NCBI GenBank assembly: GCA_037447655.1
Contig: JBBHKE010000545.1
Coordinates: 1 to 11,131 of the forward strand
Source of the DNA: Zygnema cylindricum
Lineage: Eukaryota > Streptophyta > Zygnematophyceae > Zygnematales > Zygnemataceae
Direction: 5' to 3'
DNA length: 11,131 bases
Position numbers and translations under genes: made by a program. The stretch's first letter is position 1. Each line of letters begins with the position of its first letter. The notes below the pieces were generated by a model, which had not been told where the DNA came from, did not search any database, and saw only the letters and a program-made list of their open reading frames with translations. This document shows, piece by piece, positions 1-7,907 of this stretch.

Positions 1-632
1 CGTAATAAAACAAAATAAAATCCAACAATATAAAATAAAATACAACAACAAAAAAAAAAAAAATAACAAAACAAATACTACAAAATAAAATACAAGAAAA
101 TAGTCCTTTCTTAATCTTATCCTCCATAAAAAAATACTTCATAAAACACTCATCATTATCATCATCATCATCATTAACAACATAAAAAAAAATTATCACA
201 AAAATAACAAAAATTGTACCTAAAATGACTTCAAAATTTTCCTTAAAAAAGAGTCTAGAGACAAAATCTGATTTGTAAAAAACAAAGTTTGAACTTATAA
301 CTAGCAACAATTAGAGTGGTGTAATAAAAAGGGGATGTAATGATAAGAGTATCACATGTAAAAACAAAAGAAAAAAAATGCAAATGTATCAACAAACTTA
401 TTACTCCATCACCACAATTTTACCAAACAAGAAAAAAACTTTTATTAAGTAAACTTTCAATGCAAAGTTTTCTCGAAATGTTTTCTCAAACATTTTTCTA
501 TACGGTGTACAAAATCTATAGGTCCTAAAGACTTAAAGACTCAAAAATTTCCCTAGGAGGTTTTCTAAGGAGCCACTCTAAAATCAACATCAAAACTTTC
601 AAACAAAAAAAAAAGACTAAACGCAAAAAAAA
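1..632. other. AT-rich 3' flank of the HSP70-like locus, no gene
   Basis: Very AT-rich sequence with degenerate 'AACAAAATAAAAT'-type runs, long A tracts and a short (ATC)n microsatellite at about 152-174. The only ORF of note (340-528, plus strand, 62 codons) has a Lys/Thr/Phe-rich composition expected by chance in A/T-rich DNA and no recognisable domain, so it is not called. On the minus strand this is the sequence downstream of the HSP70-like stop codon at 633. An AATAAA hexamer on that strand (plus 441-446, about 190 nt past the stop) could be its polyadenylation signal, which is weak evidence in such AT-rich DNA. Confidence 0.6.
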
Positions 633-1152
633 TCAAACAAAAGAAAACTGAACAGGTATCATCCGAGCTTCTTCTCCTCCTCCAAAATTTTTCCCTTTTG
701 CGATTACTTCTATCGTACTTTTCCCAAAAAACATTGACACTTCAACTTTTCTCCTCGTACCCAAAGTTGTATCGGGAATACTGAAATTAAAAGAACCCTG
801 TCTTATCGAACCGGGATCGGTCACAAATAACGGTGATTTGTTTTCAGTACTAAACAAAGCAATTTCAATAAATTTTTGATTGTCATAAATCGGATATACC
901 ACTTGTTTCACTTCCTCGTCGGTCTTAACACTTTGTCCAATAGTAACAAAAATTGAAAAATTATCAAGACAATAGACTTTATTCAACACCACTAACTTTT
1001 TTTCCGGAGGGTCTCCGAATCGAAAAGGGCGAGCGGTACTTGATTCCATAAGTCTTTTTCGAAATCCTTGAATAAACTCCCAAATTAGGGTTTAATCCGT
1101 ACATTACGGCTCCTACACAAACCGCCGACCCTGGTTTCAATGGAGAAATAAT

Positions 1153-1326
1153 ATTCTTGTCAGGAAATGTAGAGCGAATTCGGGAAATGAGATAAGGAGA
1201 GCTCAAGAATCCTCCGACCGTGAGAATATGTCGACATTTATTCTTGTCTGGAAATGTAGAGCGAATTCGGGAAATAAGATAAAGAGAGCTTGAGAATCCT
1301 TCGACCGTGAGAATATGTCGACATTG
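1153..1326 (-). repeat. 87-bp in-frame tandem duplication inside the HSP70-like gene
   Basis: Units at about 1153-1239 and 1240-1326 are offset by exactly 87 bp and differ at about six positions (roughly 93% identical by eye). On the coding strand each encodes a 29-residue block beginning CRHILTV and ending STFPDKN. The downstream copy (plus 1153-1239) keeps the family motif GGFLSSPYL. The upstream copy reads EGFSSSLYL, losing the first Gly of GGF and the Pro. The copy joined to IISPLKPGSAV is therefore the one matching the normal protein order, and the other is the decayed duplicate. The size is a multiple of three, so it does not itself break the frame. Confidence 0.9.
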
Positions 1327-1524
1327 AGGCGCATTTTTTAATTCTTCACAATTAAATCCAAAATGTCCGCAACCACGGGATCGAAAATAGATTTCATTTC
1401 TTCAGGTGAAATGACAATCTCATCAACATCGGTCGGTGGAAAACTATTTTCTTCGATGAAGTTTTCCCATTTTTCAGCGAGAGCCGGTGGGATGTCGATG
1501 TGACAATCGTCACTCGATAGTCCT

Positions 1525-1774
1525 CTGAATTAAAAAAGACATATACAAACTCTCAATTAGAACTGATTTTTTCGCTTGAAAAAACCTACAAAGACCAAGA
1601 GGGTTTAATCTAGAAATCATTTATTTGGAACAGAACACTCGAGAAATTTCCGGTACCCATCTTTAACAACTTTCCATCCAAAAGGAGGCCATATGAACAA
1701 ACAAAAACACAATAAACATAAATTGTCTTAGAGAATTACTAACTTAAAAAATCCCATTTAGCTCTCCTACTTAC
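1525..1774 (-). other. Intron of the HSP70-like pseudogene
   Basis: On the minus strand the donor reads CG|GTAAGTAGG and the acceptor reads TTTTTTAATTCAG|AGGAC, giving a 250-nt intron rich in T with a pyrimidine tract just before the AG. Joining the exons gives CGA GGA CTA and keeps the HSP70 reading frame, which supports this boundary over the neighbouring AG two bases further on. Confidence 0.8.
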
Positions 1775-2773
1775 CGAAATCGTTGTTTATTTTCTTGTCA
1801 TTGTTTCAAAGTCGAGACCACCGTCCACGGATGTCTTTTGCGAAAATTTTCGTCGAAATATTCGATCTTTTTTTGAACGTGAGTCAAGAATAATTCACCC
1901 ACCATTTTTCCTCCACATATTCCCCCCGTACTTTTACTCGCCTCCTTCTTCCTCCCTCCCTCCTCCCTTACTAGTACCACGAGATCGACCATTCCCCCTC
2001 CGGCATCGACCACTAAAAATCGAGACCCAATTGAAATATTCTCAAATTCTCGTACTTTTTGACAATAAATCGAAGCCGCTTCCGGTTCTAGAACAATGTG
2101 AAGAGGATGAAGACTTCCATTTCTCGAGTGAATATTTTGGGGACTTCGAATTAAACCCGCTTTTTGAGCGATAATTCGCATCTTTTGTTTCGCTCGATCG
2201 CTCCAAATCGCGGGAACCGTCAAAGCCCATTGGATATTCTCCATTTCTATATGTCCTCCGAACTTATTCCGAACCTCTTGCAAGGCGAATTTCCCCAATT
2301 TTGAAATATATTCCGTGATGACATCATCAACCGACAATCTCGGTGGCAACTCAACTGCTTTCCACGTGGCACTCCCTCCCCCTCTCTCCCTCTATCAAAT
2401 GGAGCTTGAAAGACAACAAAAGATTTTCGGAAATTTCGGCATTCGGCATTTCTCTTCGAGAGGAGAAAAGTCGGCCACGATTTCCGGCTCCCGGATGGCC
2501 GACACGTGGCAGTCCCCCATTGGCTGCAGAGAAACTGAGAAATGCCGGCCAACCCCAGTCTCTCGCCTCTCTCTCATTGGTTCCGTACCAGAGATAACAG
2601 CCGGTTTTGGAGTATATTTGGCCGGTCGCTTCGTTTTGTCTCGGCCAATCCTCGAATTCGTACACACGTGTGGGGTCGCTTGGGGAGGCAAAAGCGAATC
2701 CTGAAAATGAAGTGCCGAAATCGAGTCCGACGATGACACGTGGCGAGCCGGTGGAAGGAGAAAAGGCCATAGA

Positions 2774-2797
2774 TTTTTTTTTTTTTTTTTTTTTTTT
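2774..2797. repeat. 24-nt poly(T) tract (poly(A) on the gene strand) beside the HSP70-like start
   Basis: An uninterrupted run of 24 T on the plus strand lies three bases upstream (minus sense) of the ATG at 2770, so the predicted leader would read A24-TCT-ATGGCC. It may be a simple mononucleotide repeat in the 5' leader. The gene keeps an intron, so this is not the tail of a retroposed copy. Confidence 0.9.
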
Positions 2798-3359
2798 AAG
2801 AATGTGGATGGTTTGAGAGAGCTTATGAATTTTTTGGAGTTGAAAATTGAGTTAGTTTTTTGTTTTAGTGAGAAAAGACTAAAGAGAGTATTAATTGTAT
2901 TTGAGGGATAGAAAGTGGAAATTTACAAGAAGAAGATTGGATTATCTTGGGATTTTACAAAAAAAAAAACATATTTTAAGTCGATTGATATTAAAGCTAT
3001 TCTCAATTTTTAATTCTAGAAGCAAAGCCAAAATGTTACGAAGCCATGCAACATTCTAAAAAACCGACGATTGTTTTCCGACCGTCCATTGTCCATTTGT
3101 CCATTTATGCCATTGTGCGTTATCTATTATCCATTATTTATAATTATTCATTATTTACAATTATCCATTAATGGGAATTTCGGCGCTCCGCTTAAGATAT
3201 TGTAACTTTCGAAACGTGCACGCGTGCGATGATTCGTCGTTGAGTCGTTCGTGCGACAAAGTGAATCATCGACGGAAGGAGAATAATCACTTTGAAAAAT
3301 AGTGACCAATCAAATGATGCCACGTTAGATCCTTTTTCGTCACAAAAGTTCCAAATCCT
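2798..3359. other. Intergenic: 5' flank of the HSP70-like gene with degenerate CCATT repeats
   Basis: No gene is seen. Holds a degenerate array of TCCATT/CCATTAT units at about 3085-3172, a 10-bp palindrome GCACGCGTGC at 3218-3227, and a 9-bp inverted repeat CGATGATTC (3227-3235) / GAATCATCG (3263-3271) around a 27-nt loop. On the minus strand this stretch should contain the promoter of the HSP70-like gene. No convincing TATA box or heat-shock element (alternating GAA/TTC blocks) was found by reading. Confidence 0.5.
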
Positions 3360-3707
3360 TCACAAATTGGTCGCTGGGAGAAGTCGTCGAAACTGGAATG
3401 TTTTAGCGAAAAAATAAATCGCGCGCCAAAAGATATAAACATTTGACCGATTCTTCACATTTTCAATGTGGTGAAACGATAAGTCGAGCGACACAGCTGA
3501 ATTCCACGTGTACGGTGCAAAATCTACCTCTAGCGCCAAAGATTTCCCTAAGACAAATCTGTCGTCCAGATCCAAATACCTCAAAAACAAATCGGCTTCA
3601 GCCGAATCCGACGGTCGAGCGGAATCCAAGGTGCATGCAAGTGCGCACGTGATATTCTCGTTGACGATTCGCAGGTACCGAGCCTCGGGCCTCGGCTCAT
3701 GAACCAT
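3360..3707 (-). CDS. Hypothetical 115-residue protein, doubtful
   Basis: Open frame from ATG (plus 3707) to TGA at 3360. I do not recognise the product. The N-terminal two thirds have a protein-like composition with an acidic, leucine-rich stretch (SDSAEADLFLRYLDLDD), while the C-terminal third is aromatic and basic (NVYIFWRAIYFF). No signal peptide, transmembrane helix or known motif is evident. The segment is more GC-rich than its surroundings. The start lies within a short direct repeat (GGTACCGAGCCTC at 3674 and 3714). It may be an orphan gene, a fragment captured by a transposon, or a chance ORF. Confidence 0.25.
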   Translation of the reverse strand: MVHEPRPEARYLRIVNENITCALACTLDSARPSDSAEADLFLRYLDLDDRFVLGKSLALEVDFAPYTWNSAVSLDLSFHHIENVKNRSNVYIFWRAIYFFAKTFQFRRLLPATNL

Positions 3708-3735
3708 TCTTCGGGTACCGAGCCTCCTGCCTCGG
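3674..3735. repeat. Pair of 22-bp direct repeats 40 bp apart
   Basis: GGTACCGAGCCTC followed by three variable bases and CCTCGG occurs at 3674-3695 and 3714-3735. The copies differ only in the three middle bases. The first copy also lies within an imperfect palindrome (GAGCC...GGCTC). Just downstream a second short duplication, CCGTACGTTTT, occurs twice at about 3758-3781. Confidence 0.8.
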
Positions 3736-3941
3736 TGACGTGACGTCGAAGCACACCGTACGTTTTTTCTCCGTACGTTTTACCGAGATGGATTTTCCAT
3801 CGCAAGTTTTGCAATAAGTTTCTTCGGCTACAGTGACTTCAAAAAGGCGTAGCTGTAAAACATTAAATGTGGTTACGCTAGAAATAGGCGTATTTAACCG
3901 TTGAATATGCATATGGTACGGAAATCCATGCATAACGCTTC

Positions 3942-4662
3942 AAAGCACTCTGTCCAGTGCGCATAATACACACGAAACGAACGTGCAAATACTCCGCACG
4001 ATAAGCATTTAACGATGAAAAAAATGTTATAAAATGCGTACCTGAGTACGTATGTGTACTTTTTCGTACATTTCCGCATTGTCTTCGTACATTTCAGTAC
4101 TTTTAGGGTTATTAAGGGGGGTTTGAGGAATTTTAGGGTACATTCTCGTGCAGTCTCATATTTTATGTTAAACAGCCAACTTTTATTCGTACATTTACGT
4201 ACACTGTCCGTATTTTTTCGTACTTTTGACGGTTATTAATTTGAGTTTTTAGGGTACATTTTCGTGCTTTTCCGTATATTTCAGTTATACGGACTAACAT
4301 TTTTCATACATCTACATACAGCGTCCGTATATTTCAGTACTTTTAGGGTTATTGATGGGGAGATTTTAGGGTGTTTAGGGTACTTCCAATGCATTTCGTA
4401 CATTCTGGAAAATTACAGTACAGCTGCCTTACATTATCCGTACTCCTAGGTTTTTAGGGTACACCTTTCGTACAATTTCGTACATTATCGTACGTTCTAG
4501 GATTTTTTAAGGATTTTTTAGGGTTAAGGGGACGGTTTCCGTACGTTTTTTGTACATCGTATAGCGAAAAACTAACGAACGGTATGAAAGTAACATATAC
4601 TACGTAGTTTTCGGAAAAAAAGTATAAATCTGTACGAATAGGACAACAATGCTTCAAAGACA
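3942..4662. repeat. Satellite-like repeat unit 1, GTAC- and TTTAGGG-rich
   Basis: A ~700-bp degenerate unit. Its left part (GTGCGCATAATAC ... GTTATAAAATGCGTACC, about 3957-4042) matches 6015-6101, and its right part (CGTAGTTTTCGGAAAAAAAG ... GACAACAATGCTTCAAAG, about 4601-4659) matches 6597-6655, in the same order and strand. Between 4038 and 4560 I count about 22 GTAC tetramers where chance predicts about two, plus about eight TTTAGGG motifs scattered singly rather than in a tandem telomeric array. Short ORFs here are rich in Phe/Leu/Tyr and look like chance products. No coding function is seen. Confidence 0.75.
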
Positions 4663-5150
4663 TAGTTGTTCAAATCGCACGATTTTTTCATTTTTCCGAT
4701 TTTTACGTATTATTCGTGAATTTTGAAAAAATAGCAAAAAAACACAATGTACTTTCTGTTCGGTAAAATGAAAGGTAAATTCCCAAAATTTGTACGGTAT
4801 TTTACGGTAATTTTCCGGTTAATTACGGAAAATATACGGAATTTTTTAAAAGATACGTTGCACGTATTAGTATTTTTTGTTCGGTAAACTGAACTGGAAT
4901 TTCACGGTTACTGTACGGAATTTTTTCAATCATGTATGGACAATTTCGAAAAGAGACGTTGCAGCGTCACACTATATGTGCGCGGTAAGTTTGAAATGTG
5001 TACGAACGTACGAACATGTACGGAATTATACGGACTTATATTCGTTAACTATTTTTACTATTTTTCAAATCGACCTCTCCGATTTCCACGTATTATAAGC
5101 AAGTTTGAATCGTGCTTAAAATACGACTTGAACAACTATGCTTCAAGACC
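4663..5150. repeat. Satellite-like repeat unit 2 with internal ~100-120-bp subrepeats
   Basis: It starts and ends with the junction motif (ATGCTTCAAAGAC at 4649; ATGCTTCAAGACC at 5138). Inside, GTTCGGTAAA-type subunits begin at about 4759, 4879 and 4983, and AAAAGA(T/G)ACGTTGCA recurs at about 4848 and 4949. The segments TTCAAATCG...TCCGATTT...ACGTATTAT at about 4668-4717 and 5066-5097 are diverged direct repeats flanking the subunits. A tandem octamer GTACGAAC GTACGAAC lies at 5000-5015. No gene is seen. Confidence 0.65.
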
Positions 5151-5277
5151 AGTGTTGGATTTAAACGACACCCCATAAACCTGCATTTATTTAAACAGTC
5201 GTGTAAACAATCGTTTATACGATGGCTTATAACAATAAGTTTAAGCAGTCGTTTAAACTCTTATAAATTGCAGTACA
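5151..5277. repeat. Short-motif cluster (TTTAAACGAC / GTCGTTTAAAC)
   Basis: Several variants of TTTAAACGAC, GTCGTGTAAAC, ATCGTTTATAC and GTCGTTTAAAC are packed between about 5158 and 5249 in both orientations, giving an overall inverted symmetry. Clusters like this are typical of subterminal regions of DNA transposons. The sequence CAGTGTTGGATTTAAACG at about 5150 resembles the start of some hAT elements, but I could not find the matching far end or a target-site duplication. Confidence 0.45.
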
Positions 5278-5832
5278 GTACACCGTCAATCGCTTTTATA
5301 GTATATAACGCCAATTCGGTGCCGTTTTTTCAAAAAAAAAAACCGAAATACAATCCATAATTCTATTTTTTCCATTATTCTAATTAGGTTTTTTTTTCAA
5401 TTAGCCATAATTATGGAAGTACACTGCGATGGAAATATTGTGGCGTATGGACAAGATATTTTCGTACGAAATGGTACTTTTTGAATTACAAAGGCATAAA
5501 AAGACACTTAACATTATTGCGCACACATGTGAACGTGCACTTGAAGAAAGAGACGCAAACTCGTCGAAAAAATCACGTTCTCATATGTTTATCCGTCGAC
5601 TGTGTGAACAGCGCTACGGCGTACGAATTGTCAGATTTTGTACGAATACACATATTACCGTAGACATCGAAAGGGCGGGCATTTATTATTCAGGACAACC
5701 CAAATTACAGTTAGGGATTAATTAGTATATATATTTTTTTTCAAAAAAAAAAAAATCCCGATTAGTGTTAATAACCCTAATTTTTCTTTTACGCTATTTA
5801 TTCCTTTTCTCTAATATCGATTGACGGTGTAC
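5278..5832. mobile_element. Possible small inserted element bounded by perfect 15-bp inverted repeats
   Basis: GTACACCGTCAATCG at 5278-5292 is the exact reverse complement of CGATTGACGGTGTAC at 5818-5832. The 555-bp segment between and including them interrupts the repeat field: the junction motif of unit 2 ends at about 5150 and unit 3 resumes at about 5998. Inside, an ORF (5429-5725) is flanked by two T/A hairpin-like tracts (TTTTTTCAAAAAAAAAA at about 5325-5341 and TTTTTTTTCAAAAAAAAAAA at about 5733-5754). No transposase and no target-site duplication was found, so this would be a non-autonomous or decayed element. Confidence 0.4.
5429..5725 (+). CDS. Hypothetical 98-residue ORF between inverted repeats
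   Basis: ATG at 5429 to TAG at 5723-5725. I do not recognise the product. It is basic, with a charged middle (CERALEERDANSSKKSR) and a Cys/Arg-rich segment (RRLCEQRYGVRIVRFC). Its codon choice and GC content look more gene-like than the surrounding T/A tracts. An alternative ATG at 5413 opens another frame for 23 codons (MEVHCDGNIVAYG...) that runs into TGA at about 5482, so an earlier start joined by a frameshift is conceivable. It could be a gene fragment captured by a small transposon or a chance ORF. Confidence 0.3.
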   Translation: MEILWRMDKIFSYEMVLFELQRHKKTLNIIAHTCERALEERDANSSKKSRSHMFIRRLCEQRYGVRIVRFCTNTHITVDIERAGIYYSGQPKLQLGIN

Positions 5833-5995
5833 CGTTTAAATGCGTAAATTGTTTTTAACATTAAAATACGTGTGCAAGATTCGAAAATATCAGGTTCAGG
5901 CCTTCTGGATTTCGCAAAACCTGGCCAGTTCATAAAGTACATATTTGAGATAATATCGGACCGCTGAGATAAGCCGACAGCGAACAAGCCTCTGA
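5833..5995. other. Unassigned spacer before repeat unit 3
   Basis: Between the right inverted repeat and the next GTAC-rich unit lies about 160 bp of mixed sequence (GATTCGAAAATATCAGG ... CTGAGATAAGCCGACAGC) that matches nothing else in the window by eye. The only ORF crossing it (minus strand, 5811-6032, 73 codons) has no recognisable motif. Confidence 0.4.
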
Positions 5996-6656
5996 CTTTT
6001 AAGCATAGATGTCCCGTGCGCATATTACGCACGGTATAAACTAACGAATACTACGTACGGTACGCATCAAACGGTTTTGAAAAGTTAATAAAATGCGTAC
6101 CCTGCTTTGTAACCGTACATTATTTTTACAAAGACGTACAGTGTCCGTCTATGTTCGTACATTTTAGGGTTATTTAGGGGAATTTTAGGGTTTCCAAGGT
6201 ACATTGCCGTACGCTCCTTTTTATTTCAGTACGGCTTGCGTAGATATTCCGTACTGTTAGGTTTGTTAGGGTGCTTTGAAACCGTACATTATTTTTACAC
6301 GGACGTACATTGTTCGTCTATGTTCGTACATTTTAGGGTTATTTAGGGGAATTTTAGGGTTTCCAATGTACATTGCCGTACGCTCCTTTTTATTTCAGTA
6401 CGGCTTGCGTAGATATTCCGTACTGTTAGGTTTGTTAGGGCATATTTTCATACAATTTTGGACATTTCTGTTAAATTTCCGTACTTTTTAAGATTTTTTA
6501 AGAATTTGCTAGATTACGCTTTCTGTACGTTTTTGTACATGGCCGTACAGCGAAATTTACACGAATTTTACGAAAAGTATGAAAAAGACGAATATTACGT
6601 AGTTTTCGTAAAAAAGTTGATATCCGTACGAATTGGACATCAACGCTTTTAAGGCC
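5996..6656. repeat. Satellite-like repeat unit 3, diverged direct copy of unit 1
   Basis: It begins TTTTAAGCATAGATGTCC then GTGCGCATATTACGCACG, parallel to unit 1, and ends ACGTAGTTTTCGTAAAAAAG ... GGACATCAACGCTTTTAAGG, parallel to the end of unit 1. Its middle contains the 169-bp tandem duplication listed separately, and GTAC and TTTAGGG motifs are again dense. No gene is seen. Confidence 0.75.
6104..6441. repeat. 169-bp tandem duplication
   Basis: Copies at about 6104-6272 and 6273-6441 are offset by exactly 169 bp and differ at about six positions by eye, roughly 96% identity, far closer than unit 1 is to unit 3. Each copy holds ACCGTACATTATTTTTACA, then GTTCGTACATTTTAGGG, then TTCAGTACGGCTTGCGTAG and GTTAGGTTTGTTAGGG. 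The copy-number increase is recent relative to the age of the repeat field. Confidence 0.95.
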
Positions 6657-6708
6657 TTTTTTTTATAAAAAAAAACACGAATGAGAAAAAAACCCTAAAC
6701 ATAACTTG

Positions 6709-6735
6709 CGACGCGCCGCGCGGCGCGAGGCGTCG
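6709..6735. other. GC-rich hairpin
   Basis: A perfect 14-bp palindrome GCGCCGCGCGGCGC (6713-6726) is nested in a longer imperfect stem with CGACG on the left (6709-6713) and CGTCG on the right (6731-6735), leaving an asymmetric bulge. It stands out as pure G/C in AT-rich surroundings. It lies just past the end of repeat unit 3, so it could mark an element border. Confidence 0.7.
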
Positions 6736-7043
6736 TAAAGCGAAATTGGAATGAAAGGAGTGCAGGGCGACGTGGACCCCCTCACACGCGAGCTTCACAC
6801 CTAAAAACGCTCGATTCAGGTAAGTACCACCGCGAATCGTTATTAGCGTCAAGGTTTTTTTCGCCAGTTAGGGAGGACTTCCATTATGAGTCCGAGTAAT
6901 TGTACGAAAATTTTTACTGAAGGGCGTGCCTTCCATTAGGTCGCGTCTGTAAACCTGCGTGGCTCATTCTGGATGGTAACACGTAGGTTAGTATTCGATG
7001 CTTAAAATCTTGAAATAATCTTCGAATGCAATGTCAGAACGAA

Positions 7044-7085
7044 ATATCTGTACGAGAGGAGGCAATATCTGTACCAGCGGAGGTA
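7044..7085. repeat. 21-bp tandem repeat, two copies
   Basis: ATATCTGTACGAGAGGAGGCA (7044-7064) is followed directly by a copy differing at three positions (7065-7085), and ATAT begins a third. Both copies carry a GTAC core. Confidence 0.85.
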
Positions 7086-7907
7086 ATATAATGACTCGTA
7101 CAGAGGGCATTAAATGTACTACCCAAAATTTCAAAACGCAACGACAAAAATGCGGCGGCAAACTTTGATGGTGGGAGCGTGACGGGATAATTTCGGCGGA
7201 TTCGCAGCCACCCTGGCGGAAGGCACATGGCCCTTGCGACGTGTACGCACATACACGCGCTCTCATTGTGGATTCTTTTTACCTTTTCCACGCGGCCTAT
7301 TTTAACACGTTCTGTATTCGAGAACTGTCCTCACTGTGCACGGTCCTAACAAACTGTAGGGTTAGTGACGTGGCGTCACAGATAAAAAGTGCTATTGAAT
7401 CCGACGGTCCTACTTTACGCCTACAACCTTGGACAATTTTCTGTAATGTTGTTTTCGTTGAAAAAAAAAATTGTACGAACTTGTACGAAACGGTACGGCC
7501 GTCGTGCCAAATGAACCACTCAAAACATCCAACCGTAGTTTCATTTACCTGAATGCCAATCGACGTTGAGAATGTTACCTTTCAATCGCAGCCGTCAGAT
7601 CCACAATCCGACAAGTGTGTACGGAGAAAAAATGTTTTATGTGGCGAAAAAAACCTTTGACGCTAAAAACGATTCGCGGTGGTACAGTGCTGTACTCCAG
7701 GAACGAAGATTCCAAAAGCCGCGAAAATTTGAGAAAGTGAACCGCAATTTCCCAGAAAGTGCAAGGAGCTCTCGCCCTATCGCGTGAAATTTTTTCATGA
7801 AACAATCACTATGCGACAAAACAGACGCGGCTGACACGTTTCAGAAAGCTTGCACGTGCACGGAGTGTGTCGGATAAGTGGTCCTGCAGCCGCTAAAATC
7901 AGAATTA

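Larger units (their letters stand above)
633..2770 (-). pseudogene. HSP70-family (HSPA12-like) gene, two exons, multiply disrupted
   Basis: HSP70-12-type proteins are divergent ATPases of the actin/HSP70 fold. Here the family hallmarks appear in order on the minus strand. The phosphate-1 loop GLDFGTSFSG lies near residue 15. LTVPAIWSDRAKQKM and VLEPEAASIYC follow, then the phosphate-2 loop VVDAGGGMVDL (about 2010-1985). DPVVADILDLI precedes the adenosine motif TVGGF (about 1220-1207), then GAVMYG and KTYGI, with a C-terminal beta-rich tail ending at 633. Exon 1 is 2770-1775, the intron 1774-1525, exon 2 1524-633. The ATG at 2770 is chosen because the GLDFGT loop normally sits close to the N-terminus. 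Lesions read directly: the frame shifts by one extra base near the G5 run (plus 2378-2382); a TGA at 1800-1798 follows LKQ where Trp (TGG) would continue the frame; one base is missing near 1340, creating TAA at 1340-1338; one extra base lies near the T4 run at 1026-1023. An 87-bp in-frame duplication is also present. The single splice junction still preserves frame (CG|A), so this is an ordinary decayed gene copy, not a processed one. Single-base lesions at homopolymers could instead be sequencing errors. Confidence 0.85.
6657..7907. other. Intergenic stretch, no supported gene
   Basis: Starts with T/A tracts, then a GC-rich hairpin at 6709-6735, and a 21-bp tandem repeat (ATATCTGTAC(G/C)AG(A/C)GGAGG) at 7044-7085. 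TTCCATTA recurs at about 6870 and 6931. A strong donor-like site (CAG|GTAAGTACC) lies at about 6820, but the nearest upstream ATG opens only 17 codons. ORFs of 60-103 codons exist (for example 7241-7552 plus from GTG, 7034-7291 minus, 7566-7787 plus), yet none shows a motif or a convincing start, and they overlap one another on both strands. A perfect 10-bp palindrome TGCACGTGCA is at 7851-7860. Confidence 0.5.

Noticed and set aside
1798-1800. TGA read as Trp or selenocysteine by recoding
   Set aside because: Other lesions in the same gene make simple decay or sequencing error more likely, and no recoding element is visible.
2315-2816. Overlapping ORFs on both strands (2315-2704, 2343-2597, 2395-2739, 2542-2736, 2607-2816)
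   Set aside because: They are shadows of HSP70-like exon 1; only the 2770-2351 frame carries GLDFGTSFSG and other family motifs.
4040-4560. Interstitial telomere array
   Set aside because: TTTAGGG motifs are scattered singly among GTAC-rich sequence and are not in tandem.
5149-5175. 5' end of a hAT transposon (CAGTGTTGG)
   Set aside because: No matching inverted end or 8-bp target duplication was found by reading.
7034-7552. ORFs of 85-103 codons on both strands
   Set aside because: They overlap each other, one starts at GTG, part is only a translated 21-bp repeat (LPPLVQI twice), and none has a recognisable motif.
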